Source: Rhizobium sp. WYCCWR10014 (GTDB lineage: Bacteria; Pseudomonadota; Alphaproteobacteria; Rhizobiales; Rhizobiaceae). From it: a stretch of DNA of 64,000 nt. The stretch is from the NCBI RefSeq assembly GCF_001657485.1, contig NZ_LXFU01000049.1, forward strand, positions 126,316 to 190,315, read 5' to 3'. The notes under the pieces were generated by a model, which searched no databases, was not told the origin of the DNA, and saw only the letters and a list, made by a program, of their open reading frames with translations. Shown piece after piece: positions 17,337-25,454 of this stretch. A program made the translations under genes and the position numbers. Numbering within the stretch: position 1 is the stretch's first letter; each line of letters opens with the position of its first letter.

Positions 17337-18808
17337 TTGGCCGGCGTAAACCGGCCGGCTGCCTGCTCGATGACATGGGCGGTCTTGAAGAGGGTTTCCT
17401 CATCGAAGGGCTTGCCGATCAGCTGCAGGCCGAGCGGCAGTCCCTTATGGTCGAGGCCGGCCGGCACGGCGATGCCGGGCAGCCCCGCCATGTTGACCGT
17501 CACCGTGAAGATGTCGTTCAGATACATCTTTACCGGATCGGAGGCGAGGTTCTCATCGGCGACGCCAAAGGCCGACGACGGGGTTGCCGGCGTCAGGATG
17601 GCATCGACGCCGGCGTCGAAGGCGAGTTCGAAATCGCGCTTGATCAACGTGCGCACCTTCTGGGCACGGATGTAATAGGCATCGTAATAACCGGCCGACA
17701 GCACATAGGTGCCGATCATGATGCGGCGCTTGACTTCCTTGCCGAAGCCCGCGGCACGCGTCTTCTCATACATATCGACGATATCCTTGCCGTCGACACG
17801 CAGGCCATATCGCACACCGTCGTAGCGCGCGAGGTTCGAAGATGCCTCGGCGGGAGCGACGATGTAATAGGCTGGAAGAGCGTATTTGGTGTGCGGTAGC
17901 GAGATGTCGACGATTTCGGCACCGGCTTCCTTCAACCAGGCGATACCCTGGCGCCAGAGGGTTTCGATCTCGTCGGGCATGCCATCGACACGGTATTCGT
18001 TCGGGATGCCGATCTTCATGCCCTTCAGCGATTGGCCGAGAGCTGCTTCGTAATCCGGCACGGGCAGATCGACCGATGTCGTGTCCTTTGCGTCGACGCT
18101 TGCCATCGACTTCAAAAGGATCGCGGCATCGCGCACGTCGCGGGCGATCGGGCCTGCCTGGTCGAGCGAAGAGGCGAAGGCGACGGTGCCCCAGCGCGAG
18201 CAACGGCCATAGGTCGGCTTGATGCCGACTGTGCCGGTGAAGGCAGCCGGCTGGCGGATCGAGCCGCCGGTATCGGTCGCGGTTGCGCCGGCGCAAAGAT
18301 GCGCGGCGACGGCTGAAGCCGAACCGCCCGACGAGCCGCCCGGAACGAGCTGCTGGTTGGAGCCTGCCGCACGCCAGGGATTGATCACCGGGCCGTAATG
18401 CGAAGTCTCGTTGGACGAGCCCATGGCGAACTCATCCATGTTCAGCTTGCCGAGCATGACGGCGCCGTCATCCCATAGGTTCTGCGTCACGGTCGATTCA
18501 TAACGCGGCTCGAAACCATCGAGAATGTGGCTGCAGGCCTGGGTGTGAACGCCGACGGTGGCGAAGAGATCCTTGATGCCAAGCGGAATGCCTTCGAGGT
18601 CGCCCGCCTTGCCGGCGGCGATGCGCTCGTCGGAGTTCTTCGCCATGACGCGGGCAAGATCCGGCGTGATCTTGATATAGGCGTTAAGCCGGCCATTGGC
18701 CGCATCGATCGCCGAGATATAGGCTTCGGTCAGTTCGATCGCGGTGATTTCCTTGGCGCGCAGCTTCTGGCGGGCTTCGGCAATGGTCAGGCTGGTGAGT
18801 TCGCTCAT
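17327..18808 (-). CDS. gatA: Glutamyl-tRNA(Gln) amidotransferase subunit A
   Basis: Amidase subunit that releases ammonia from glutamine for GatCAB. The 493-residue protein carries the amidase-signature Ser-cisSer-Lys triad: Lys in GIPLGIKDLF, cis-Ser in VPGGSSGGSASAVAA and nucleophile Ser in ATDTGGSIRQPA. It lies 57 bases downstream of gatC on the same strand and is followed, with overlap, by a GNAT gene. Confidence 0.97.
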   Translation of the reverse strand: MSELTSLTIAEARQKLRAKEITAIELTEAYISAIDAANGRLNAYIKITPDLARVMAKNSDERIAAGKAGDLEGIPLGIKDLFATVGVHTQACSHILDGFEPRYESTVTQNLWDDGAVMLGKLNMDEFAMGSSNETSHYGPVINPWRAAGSNQQLVPGGSSGGSASAVAAHLCAGATATDTGGSIRQPAAFTGTVGIKPTYGRCSRWGTVAFASSLDQAGPIARDVRDAAILLKSMASVDAKDTTSVDLPVPDYEAALGQSLKGMKIGIPNEYRVDGMPDEIETLWRQGIAWLKEAGAEIVDISLPHTKYALPAYYIVAPAEASSNLARYDGVRYGLRVDGKDIVDMYEKTRAAGFGKEVKRRIMIGTYVLSAGYYDAYYIRAQKVRTLIKRDFELAFDAGVDAILTPATPSSAFGVADENLASDPVKMYLNDIFTVTVNMAGLPGIAVPAGLDHKGLPLGLQLIGKPFDEETLFKTAHVIEQAAGRFTPAKWW

Positions 18809-18865
18809 GGTGTTTTCGCTTCAGATCTGGAAATGGCAACAGGGTCGGAAAGAGGCTTCGAAGCC

Positions 18866-19153
18866 TTATTCGACGACTTTCGGCACCAGGAAAAAATTGT
18901 GGTCGGTGACGGGCGCATTGGCGACGATATCGGCTGCCTTGCTGCCGTCGGTCACCTCATCGGTCCGCTTCTTCATCGCCGTCGGGGTCACCGAGGTCAT
19001 CGCTTCGACGCCGTCGACATTCACTTCGGAGAGTTGCTCGACGAAGCCAAGGATGCCGTTCAGCTCGCCGACCATGCGATTTGCCTCGTCCTCGGAGACG
19101 GCAATACGGGCAAGGCGAGCGACGCGCTTCACGGTGGCAAGATCGACGGACAT
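18866..19153 (-). CDS. gatC: Glutamyl-tRNA(Gln) amidotransferase subunit C
   Basis: A small 95-residue belt protein that stabilises GatA and GatB. It has the usual features: MSVDLATVKRVARLARIAVS, then LNGILGFVEQLSEVNVDGVE, the PTAMKKRTDEVTDG segment and a closing FFLVPKVVE. First gene of the gatCA unit. Confidence 0.96.
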   Translation of the reverse strand: MSVDLATVKRVARLARIAVSEDEANRMVGELNGILGFVEQLSEVNVDGVEAMTSVTPTAMKKRTDEVTDGSKAADIVANAPVTDHNFFLVPKVVE

Positions 19154-19222
19154 GGCATTCTCCGGATAGGATTTTTCCTACCCGCTATAAAGGCCATGTC
19201 CGCCTGACGCAACGGGGTTTCG

Positions 19223-19927
19223 TCAGATCGACAGGCTCTCGGAAGGCCTGATCGCCTTCACATCCGTCTTCGATCCGTCCATGCCGGCAACGAATTTTTC
19301 GGCCGTCTGGTCGATGATCGGAAAGGTGCCATAGTGACAGGGGATCGCGGTCTTGAAGTTGAAATAGCGCCGGCAGGCAAGTGCTGCCACAGCGCCGCCC
19401 ATGGTGAATCGGTCGCCGACCGGCACGAAGCCAATATCAGGCTGGTGCAGTTCGTTGATCAGCGCCATGTCGGAGAAGATGTCGGTGTCGCCCATGGCAA
19501 GGATCGAGGCTTCGTCGTCGAAATGCAGCATCAGGCCGTTGGCACTACCGAGTGCATGCGAGACGCCGTCCTCGGTGATCTGGGCGGAGGAGTGCAGCGC
19601 ATTGGTGAAGGTTGCCGAGAAGCTGCCAAGCCCGATCGTGCCGCCGGTATTGCCCATCTCGATCTTGTCGACGCCCTTGGAGCCGAGCCAGGCGGCGAGA
19701 TCGGCATTGGCGAGAACGACGGCGCCGGTTTCCTTGGCGAGTGCCACGGTATCGCCGACATGATCGCCATGGCCATGCGTCAACAGGATGTGCGTGATGC
19801 CTGCGGAAACATCCTTGATATCCTGGCCGGAAAAGGAGGCGTTATAGCTGAGGAATGGGTCGAGCAGGATCTTCGCCTTTGATGTCTCGATGCGGAAGGC
19901 GGAATGGCCGAGCCAGGTGATCTTCAT
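19223..19927 (-). CDS. UPF0173 metal-dependent hydrolase (beta-lactamase fold)
   Basis: A 234-residue metallo-beta-lactamase-fold protein of the YtkL/UPF0173 group. It shows MKITWLGHSAFRIE, the metal-binding motif LLTHGHGDHVGD (HxHxDH), ILAMGDTDIFSDM, and IPCHYGTFPI with a late His ligand. Substrate unknown. The upstream gap of about 330 bases is filled mainly with repeats. Confidence 0.9.
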   Translation of the reverse strand: MKITWLGHSAFRIETSKAKILLDPFLSYNASFSGQDIKDVSAGITHILLTHGHGDHVGDTVALAKETGAVVLANADLAAWLGSKGVDKIEMGNTGGTIGLGSFSATFTNALHSSAQITEDGVSHALGSANGLMLHFDDEASILAMGDTDIFSDMALINELHQPDIGFVPVGDRFTMGGAVAALACRRYFNFKTAIPCHYGTFPIIDQTAEKFVAGMDGSKTDVKAIRPSESLSI

Positions 19928-20259
19928 AAAATGTCTCCTTTATTACGTGATGCAAAGCCGGTTTCGATGGGAGATCCGGATGATTTTGACCGGATCGGCC
20001 CAAAATCTGAATCCGCATCTCAATCAAAGAATTGGAGCATGATGTCGTCCGAAAACCGCTCACACTTTTCGGCATCATGGTCTAAAGCGCGTCGCAATCT
20101 TTCAGATTCGCTCTTCGCGCTTTAGGTCTTTGTTTATACGCATGTCGTTATCGCAAAACCGCGGCGCACTTTTGCGCGACATGCTTTAAGGACATATCTT
20201 ACGTGGCCGCAAAGAAAAGCGGCGGCGACTTCAATTTGTTTTGACGGGATGAAACGGCG
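19928..20259. other. Repeat-filled intergenic region between UPF0173 and ruvX
   Basis: Holds a composite repeat. A palindromic piece at about 19968-20030 is followed by a GAGCATGATG..GGCATCATGG module at 20035-20080 and then a full RIME1-like element. The two flanking genes are divergent, so their promoters must lie in or next to these repeats. No coding sequence seen. Confidence 0.6.
20082..20188 (+). repeat. RIME1-like two-palindrome repeat
   Basis: Begins CTAAAGCGCGTCGCAATC and ends GCGCGACATGCTTTA, with two inverted-repeat modules and the spacer GGTCTTTGTTTATACG. It is nearly the reverse complement of the element at 11323-11424 and shares the same internal TTTCAGATTCGCTC. Confidence 0.75.
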
Positions 20260-20754
20260 ATGACAGTGCTGACGATCGAGGAAATGGCCGAGACGCTTGC
20301 CCCGCGGCAGGCAATTGCCGGCCTCGATCTCGGCACCAAGACGATCGGGCTTTCGATGTCCGACCTCGGGCGGCGTTTCGCCACGCCGCGCACAGTGATC
20401 CGCCGCGTCAAGTTCACCATCGATGCCCAGGCGCTGTTGGACTTCGCGACGGCGGAAAAGGTCGCAGGCTTCATCATCGGCTTACCGATGAATATGGACG
20501 GATCAGCAGGTCCGCGCGTGCAGGCAACGCGCGCCTTCGTCCGCAACATGGAGCAGAAGACGGCGCTGCCCTTCGTCTACTGGGATGAGCGGCTTTCGAC
20601 GGTCGCGGCCGAACGGACGCTGCTCGAAATGGACGTCTCGCGCGCCAAGCGGGCCGAACGGATCGATTCGGCCGCGGCAAGCTTCATCCTTCAGGGAGCG
20701 CTTGACAGGCTTTCCTTGCTGGCAAGGTCTGATGGAGATGAATTCAGCGCCTGA
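20260..20754 (+). CDS. ruvX: Putative Holliday junction resolvase / pre-16S rRNA nuclease YqgF
   Basis: A 164-residue RNase H-fold nuclease of the YqgF/RuvX family, now mainly linked to 16S rRNA 5'-end processing. It shows IAGLDLGTKTIGLSMSD with the first catalytic Asp, GFIIGLPMNMDGS, FVYWDERLSTVAAERTLLE and RAERIDSAAASFILQGALD with the final acidic residues. Its 3' end overlaps the convergent DUF6105-like gene by 64 bases. Confidence 0.93.
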   Translation: MTVLTIEEMAETLAPRQAIAGLDLGTKTIGLSMSDLGRRFATPRTVIRRVKFTIDAQALLDFATAEKVAGFIIGLPMNMDGSAGPRVQATRAFVRNMEQKTALPFVYWDERLSTVAAERTLLEMDVSRAKRAERIDSAAASFILQGALDRLSLLARSDGDEFSA

Positions 20755-21023
20755 CGCGCCTTCCACCAGGCGATGATCGATTTGCGCTTCCGAAGGCCGA
20801 TAATGGCAAAGACGACGAGGCTGTCGACTGCGATCGCGCGGGCAACGAGCGGCGGGATGGTCTCCGGCGGAATGCCGAGCGCCTTGCCGTAAAGCTCGAA
20901 GGTCAGGTCATGGACCTGCCGGCTCAGCATGAAGATGCCGAAACTCATGTCGTAATAGGAGAGCCAGTACCATCCGCCCAGAAAGACGATGGGGCCGGCC
21001 CAGAAGATCAGAAACCACTTCAT
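20691..21023 (-). CDS. DUF6105-like small membrane protein
   Basis: A 110-residue protein starting MKWFLIFWAGPIVFLGGWYW. It has one clear membrane segment at residues 3-22 and a second weaker one near VDSLVVFAIIGL (about 67-82). A conserved middle portion, MSFGIFMLSRQVHDLTFELYG, matches a family I remember from Rhizobiaceae as DUF6105. Function unknown. The ATG overlaps the stop of the upstream small membrane gene by four bases, and the 3' end overlaps ruvX in antisense. Confidence 0.78.
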   Translation of the reverse strand: MKWFLIFWAGPIVFLGGWYWLSYYDMSFGIFMLSRQVHDLTFELYGKALGIPPETIPPLVARAIAVDSLVVFAIIGLRKRKSIIAWWKARQALNSSPSDLASKESLSSAP

Positions 21024-21193
21024 GCGGCCTCTCCTCCATGCTTGCGCGCCACGGGCAGATCGAGGGAGACCAACCAGATCGACAATGCCATGATGCAAAG
21101 CACCAGCGCAGGAATTGCGATATCCAGCGCCAGGACTGCGAAAAACATCATCGCCGTCACCAGAAGCGCGACTTTAGCGATCTTGTTTCCCAT
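21020..21193 (-). CDS. Small membrane protein, 57 residues
   Basis: Starts MGNKIAKVALLVTAMMFFAV and has two closely spaced hydrophobic segments (about residues 7-22 and 26-43) before a charged end, ARKHGGEAA. An in-frame GTG at 21202 would add three residues. The ATGA overlap with the next gene suggests a two-gene cassette. I do not recognise a family. Confidence 0.68.
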   Translation of the reverse strand: MGNKIAKVALLVTAMMFFAVLALDIAIPALVLCIMALSIWLVSLDLPVARKHGGEAA

Positions 21194-21324
21194 GGGCGTC
21201 ACTCGTGGCTTCTACTCATACCATCTCTGCTCGCCGCCAAACTGTCGCGTTAAGCACCCCCACGCAACGTAAACCATTTGTTAAGGTTAACGCAGGGCCC
21301 CCGCCCCTGTGGATGAGCCAGATA

Positions 21325-21984
21325 TCAGCCGTAGACGCCGCGCACGATGCGCTTCAGCGCCGTCGCCGCCTTCTCCCAGTCCTTGGGCGTTTTCAGCGAC
21401 AGGCCGGCGCACTGTCCGCCGGCTGCGGCGGCGAGCACAAGGTGCTGGATCGCGGCGATGACGACGGCGTTGACGGGCGCCGCATCCACCCCCTTCGGCG
21501 GCGCCAGCGAGCCGCGCATGCGCTCGAGCCAAAGAGCAAGCGCCTTCGAACGCGCTTCCGACAGCCGCCTCACCTGTTCGGTGTTTTCCGAAATCTCCCA
21601 GGCCAGGATGCGGCGCATCAGCGGATCGTTTCTCAAGGCGTCGAGGAGGAGAAGCGACAGCCGCTCCATCAGGTCGCCATAGGTGAGCAGGAACATTCCG
21701 CCGGCGTCTTCCGGGATGCGATCCTTCACCCAGGTGCCGAGATCGGCGCCGATCGCCTCGACCAAGCCGTCGAGGCCGCCATAGTAGCGATAGATCAGCT
21801 GCTTGTCGCAACCGGCGCGGCGGGCGACCGCATTGATGCCGAAATTCTGGAAGCCTTCTTCGGCGAGCAGCCCCTTGGCGGCGGCAAGAATGGCGCGCTC
21901 AGTGGCGCCGCGATCACGTACGCGCCGTTCCGGCCCCTCGCTGGTGCCGGGTGAATTTTCAAGATTTACGGCTTCATTCAGCAT
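21325..21984 (-). CDS. TetR family transcriptional regulator
   Basis: A 219-residue regulator with a TetR-type DNA-binding domain. ATERAILAAAKGLLAEEGFQ is followed by the recognition helix region GINAVARRAGCDKQLIYRYYGGLDGLVEAI at about residues 48-77. The C-terminal ligand domain has LERMRGSLAPPKG. I chose the ATG at 21984, which has GGAAGGG about six bases upstream, over the longer frame. It is divergent from map, with 248 bases between. Target genes and ligand unknown. Confidence 0.9.
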   Translation of the reverse strand: MLNEAVNLENSPGTSEGPERRVRDRGATERAILAAAKGLLAEEGFQNFGINAVARRAGCDKQLIYRYYGGLDGLVEAIGADLGTWVKDRIPEDAGGMFLLTYGDLMERLSLLLLDALRNDPLMRRILAWEISENTEQVRRLSEARSKALALWLERMRGSLAPPKGVDAAPVNAVVIAAIQHLVLAAAAGGQCAGLSLKTPKDWEKAATALKRIVRGVYG

Positions 21985-22232
21985 GATCGACCCTTCCCCG
22001 CTGTCACCAATCGGTGAGTAGCGGGGAGGCTTCACGCAATCAATCCTATCCCTTTGGGAAGATTGTGGATATTCGAGCCGGACCGATGATTGTCCGTCGA
22101 ACGGATGTGGATGGCTGCACGTTGGGCGGATCGGATCTGTCTAGAAATCTCATCCTGGCGGTTGATCGCGATGGACGAACCCGGCATAGCTACATTATGA
22201 ACAAATCTAACAATCTCCGCTAAGGCCATGCA

Positions 22233-23069
22233 ATGGTGAACTATATCGAAGCCTCTACCGCGCCCCCGAAGAATACAGGCGCCATCCGGCTTTATGACGC
22301 GCAAGCATTCGAGGGCATGCGCAGGGCATGCCAGCTGACCGCGCGCTGCCTCGATGCGCTTGCCGACATCGTCAAGCCCGGCTTGTTGACCGATGAGATC
22401 GACAGGTTCGTCTTCGATTTCGGCATGGATCACGGCGCCTACCCGGCGACGCTGAACTATCGCGGCTACACCAAATCGACCTGCACCTCGATCAACCATG
22501 TCGTCTGCCACGGCATTCCGAACGACAAGCCGCTGCGTGACGGCGATATCGTCAATATCGACGTCACCTTCGTGCTCGACGGCTGGCATGGCGATTCCAG
22601 CCGGATGTATCCCGTCGGCGTCGTCAAGCGTGCTGCCGAGCGGCTGCTCGAGGTCACCTATGAATCGCTGATGCGCGGCATTGCCGCCGTCAGGCCCGGC
22701 GCCCGCACCGGCGCGATCGGCGAGGCGATCCAGACTTATGCAGAGGCCGAGCGCTGTTCGGTGGTGCGCGATTTCTGCGGCCATGGTGTCGGCCGGCTAT
22801 TCCACGATTCGCCGAATATCCTGCATTACGGCCGCGCCAACGAAGGGCCGGAACTGCGCGAGGGCATGATCTTCACCATCGAGCCGATGATCAACCTCGG
22901 CCGGCCGCATGTGAAGGTGCTGGCCGACGGCTGGACGGCGGTCACCCGCGACCGCTCGCTGTCGGCGCAGTACGAACATACGGTCGGCGTCACCTCCGAT
23001 GGCTGCGAGATCTTCACACTGTCGCCGGGTGGGCTCGACCGCCCCGGTCTGCCGTCACACAACGGGTGA
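22233..23069 (+). CDS. map: Type I methionine aminopeptidase
   Basis: Removes N-terminal Met from nascent proteins. The 278-residue protein has all five metal ligands: Asp in NIDVTF, Asp in HGDSSRM, His in CGHGVGRLFH, Glu in FTIEPMI and Glu in QYEHTVGV. It also has the INHVVCHGIP substrate loop. The C-terminal tail is slightly longer than in E. coli MAP. radC begins seven bases after the stop, so map-radC is an operon. Confidence 0.96.
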   Translation: MVNYIEASTAPPKNTGAIRLYDAQAFEGMRRACQLTARCLDALADIVKPGLLTDEIDRFVFDFGMDHGAYPATLNYRGYTKSTCTSINHVVCHGIPNDKPLRDGDIVNIDVTFVLDGWHGDSSRMYPVGVVKRAAERLLEVTYESLMRGIAAVRPGARTGAIGEAIQTYAEAERCSVVRDFCGHGVGRLFHDSPNILHYGRANEGPELREGMIFTIEPMINLGRPHVKVLADGWTAVTRDRSLSAQYEHTVGVTSDGCEIFTLSPGGLDRPGLPSHNG

Positions 23070-23076
23070 CGGTCCG

Positions 23077-23904
23077 ATGGCGAAGGGGCCTGTTTCGACA
23101 TCTTCCGACGACGAGCTGCCTTTCGAGACGCAAGAACCGATTGCCGCCGATGAACGTTCGTTCTTTGCAGGACAGCCGCAGAAACCGTCCGCACCAAATG
23201 CCAGGGTCGCCCTGCCCGCTTCGCTCGCCGGCCATGAACATTATCACGGCCATCGCGAGCGGTTGCGCGACCGCTTCCGCGAGCAGGGCGACACCGCGCT
23301 TGCCGACTACGAAATCCTCGAGCTGCTGCTTTTCCGCCTGATCCCGCGGCGTGACACCAAGCCGATCGCCAAGGCGCTGATCGAACGGTTCGGCTCGCTC
23401 TCCGGCGTCTTCGGTGCGCCTGCGGCGTTGCTGACCGAGGTAAAGGGTGTCGGCGATGCCGTGGCGCTCGACCTGAAGCTGATCTCGACTGTCGCCCACC
23501 GGACCCTGAAGAGCGAGCTCAGGAGCAAACAGGTTCTGTCCTCGTGGTCTTCGGTCATCCAATATTGCCATGCCGCCATGGCGCACGAGACACGCGAACA
23601 ATTCCGCATCCTTTTCCTCGACAAGCGCAATGTGCTGATCGCCGACGAGGTGCAGGGCCGCGGTACGGTCGACCATACGCCGGTCTATCCGCGCGAGGTG
23701 GTCAAACGCGCGCTCGAGCTTTCGGCAACGGCGATGATCCTCGTCCATAACCACCCCTCCGGCGACCCGACCCCATCGCGCGCCGACATCGACATGACGA
23801 AGGTGATCATCAATGCGGCCAAGGCGCTCGATATCACCGTCCACGACCACGTGATCATCGGCAAGGATGGCCATGTCAGCCTGAAGGGGCTGAGGCTGAT
23901 CTGA
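23077..23904 (+). CDS. radC: RadC family MPN/JAB-domain protein
   Basis: A 275-residue protein with an N-terminal acidic leader, a helix-hairpin-helix part (GSLSGVFGAPAALLTEVKGVGDAVA) and a C-terminal JAB/MPN domain. The zinc motif is HNHPSGDPTPSRAD (HxHx7D). Despite its name, a DNA-repair role is doubtful. The start at 23077 follows map by seven bases. The last 129 bases of the gene are repeated at 25208-25336, 1.43 kb downstream, with five differences. Confidence 0.94.
   Translation: MAKGPVSTSSDDELPFETQEPIAADERSFFAGQPQKPSAPNARVALPASLAGHEHYHGHRERLRDRFREQGDTALADYEILELLLFRLIPRRDTKPIAKALIERFGSLSGVFGAPAALLTEVKGVGDAVALDLKLISTVAHRTLKSELRSKQVLSSWSSVIQYCHAAMAHETREQFRILFLDKRNVLIADEVQGRGTVDHTPVYPREVVKRALELSATAMILVHNHPSGDPTPSRADIDMTKVIINAAKALDITVHDHVIIGKDGHVSLKGLRLI
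23776..23904 (+). repeat. radC 3'-end direct repeat, copy A (in radC)
   Basis: The final 43 codons of radC. It aligns without gaps to 25208-25336: five mismatches in 129 bases (about 96 per cent identity). Similarity stops abruptly on the 5' side of the repeat and right after the stop codon. Confidence 0.95.
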
Positions 23905-23920
23905 CCAAAAGATGCTGGAG

Positions 23921-23950
23921 TTGACAGCAGTCGGTGGTGCGGGATTGTAT
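23921..23950 (+). promoter_or_regulatory. Candidate sigma70 promoter of the alpha-hydroxy-acid oxidase gene
   Basis: TTGACA at 23921-23926, a 17-base spacer, then ATTGTA (or TTGTAT with 18 bases). It lies 63 bases upstream of the ATG and just after the radC stop. A 32-base quasi-palindrome overlaps the -10, suggesting repression. Confidence 0.5.
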
Positions 23951-23965
23951 GCAGTCCTGCACCAC
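23934..23965. promoter_or_regulatory. 32-base quasi-palindrome overlapping the -10, possible operator
   Basis: Outer arms GTGGTGC and GCACCAC are perfect. Inside, the two halves differ only at positions that would form G-T pairs if folded. The centre lies between 23949 and 23950, on the proposed -10. It could be a dimeric repressor site, or a hairpin at the end of the map-radC transcript. Confidence 0.45.
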
Positions 23966-24012
23966 TACTCACTGGACAATGCCCGCCCGAAATACCGAGA
24001 AGATGAAGCTCC

Positions 24013-25200
24013 ATGACGATCCGCAGCGGTAACACCGATCGATCGACCCGGCTCTGCCGCGACGTGCTCTGCCTCGATGACTTTGAAATAAAGGCGCGGC
24101 GACATCTGCCAAAGCCCCTGTTCGGTTATATCGCAGGCGCAACCGAGACCAATGCGTCGCTACGGCGTAACGCAGAGGCTTTCCAGGCCTATGCCTTCCG
24201 GCCTCGTGTGCTTCGGGACGTCTCGAAACGCAGCACCGAGACGAGCCTCTTCGGCCAGAGCTATGCCGCACCATTCGGCATCGCGCCTATGGGTATCAGC
24301 GCGCTGATGGCCTATCGAGGCGACATCGTGCTCGCGCAAGGAGCGGATCAATCGGGAATCCCGATGATCATAAGCGGTTCATCACTTATCCCTTTGGAAG
24401 AGATCGCTGCGGTTTCACCGCAAGCATGGTTTCAGGCCTATCTCCCCGGCGAACCCGACCGTATCGATGCTCTCATCGATCGCGTCGGCGCGGCCGGTTT
24501 GCGCACACTTCTGCTAACCGTCGACACAGCCACGCTGCCAAATCGGGAAAACAATGTAAGGGCCGGATTTTCGACGCCTCTGCGTCCCGGTCTCCGCCTG
24601 GCATGGCAGGGCATCTCGCACCCGCGCTGGACCACCGGCACATTCCTGCGCACGATCGCCCGGCACGGCATTCCGCATTTTGAAAATTCCTATGCCACAA
24701 GAGGCGCGCCGATCATATCTTCGAACGTCACACGCGATTTCGGCAGACGCGACCACCTCAACTGGAACCATCTGGAGCGGATACGCAACAGGTGGTCCGG
24801 CAAACTTGTGGTCAAGGGGATCATGCATCCTGACGACGCGGTCCGGGCTGTCGACACCGGGGTGGATGGAGTGATCGTCTCCAACCATGGCGGCCGCCAG
24901 CTTGACGGTACCGCATCTCCCCTTCAGGCCCTTCCGGAAATTGCGTCCCGTGTTGGAGACAGCGTTGCCGTCATGGTCGACGGTGGTTTCAGGCGTGGAA
25001 CGGACATCATGAAGGCCCTCGCGCTCGGGGCCTGTTTCGTGTTCGTGGGCAGGCCGTTCCTTTATGCCGCCGCCGTCGCGGGCCTACCCGGCGTGCTTAA
25101 GGCGGCCGATATCCTGAAGACGGAACTGCATAGCAATATGGCGCTGCTCGGCGTGACCAAGGTGGGCGATATTTCCGCGGACTACATCACCCGCGCATGA
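24013..25200 (+). CDS. FMN-dependent alpha-hydroxy-acid oxidase/dehydrogenase
   Basis: Oxidises an L-2-hydroxy acid to the 2-oxo acid; candidate substrates are lactate, glycolate and mandelate. The 395-residue TIM-barrel protein shows FGYIAGATETNASLRRN, PFGIAPMGISALM, AWFQAYLPG with the active-site Tyr, and VVKGIMHPDDA with the flavin Lys. The catalytic His lies in VIVSNHGGRQLDG, and VMVDGGFRRGTDIMKALALGA binds FMN. Cytochrome-fusion and membrane parts are absent. It is a lone gene between two copies of the radC 3' end. Its codon use looks less biased than its neighbours, suggesting acquisition. Confidence 0.92.
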   Translation: MTIRSGNTDRSTRLCRDVLCLDDFEIKARRHLPKPLFGYIAGATETNASLRRNAEAFQAYAFRPRVLRDVSKRSTETSLFGQSYAAPFGIAPMGISALMAYRGDIVLAQGADQSGIPMIISGSSLIPLEEIAAVSPQAWFQAYLPGEPDRIDALIDRVGAAGLRTLLLTVDTATLPNRENNVRAGFSTPLRPGLRLAWQGISHPRWTTGTFLRTIARHGIPHFENSYATRGAPIISSNVTRDFGRRDHLNWNHLERIRNRWSGKLVVKGIMHPDDAVRAVDTGVDGVIVSNHGGRQLDGTASPLQALPEIASRVGDSVAVMVDGGFRRGTDIMKALALGACFVFVGRPFLYAAAVAGLPGVLKAADILKTELHSNMALLGVTKVGDISADYITRA

Positions 25201-25207
25201 AGTGCCG

Positions 25208-25336
25208 TCGCGCGCCGACATCGACATGACGAAGGTGATCATCGATGCGGCCAAGGCGCTCGATATCACCGTCCACGACCACGTCATCATCGGCAGGGAT
25301 GACCATGTCAGCCTGAAGGGGCTGAAGCTGATCTGA
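25208..25336 (+). repeat. radC 3'-end direct repeat, copy B (detached fragment)
   Basis: Begins eight bases after the oxidase stop and runs through a preserved radC stop codon at 25334-25336. It reads, in frame, SRADIDMTKVIIDAAKALDI and on to GLKLI. It has no start of its own and is not a functional gene. It marks the right boundary of the inserted oxidase segment. Confidence 0.93.
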
Positions 25337-25454
25337 AAGGCACAGGTCCGGCGGAATCGGCGGTCGTAAAACAATCTGTAACATTGACCGGCTAACGATG
25401 GACGGGCGACATTTTGCGTCGCAATATGATTCCTTTCCAATCCGGGGCTTGATG

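Noticed and set aside
22014..22223. 69-codon frame just before map
   Set aside because: Lies in the divergent promoter region of the TetR gene and map, with no ribosome site and no motif.
23776..25336. Transposon or insertion sequence explanation for the radC repeats
   Set aside because: No transposase and no terminal inverted repeats were seen, and the repeat is 129 bases, far longer than a target-site duplication.
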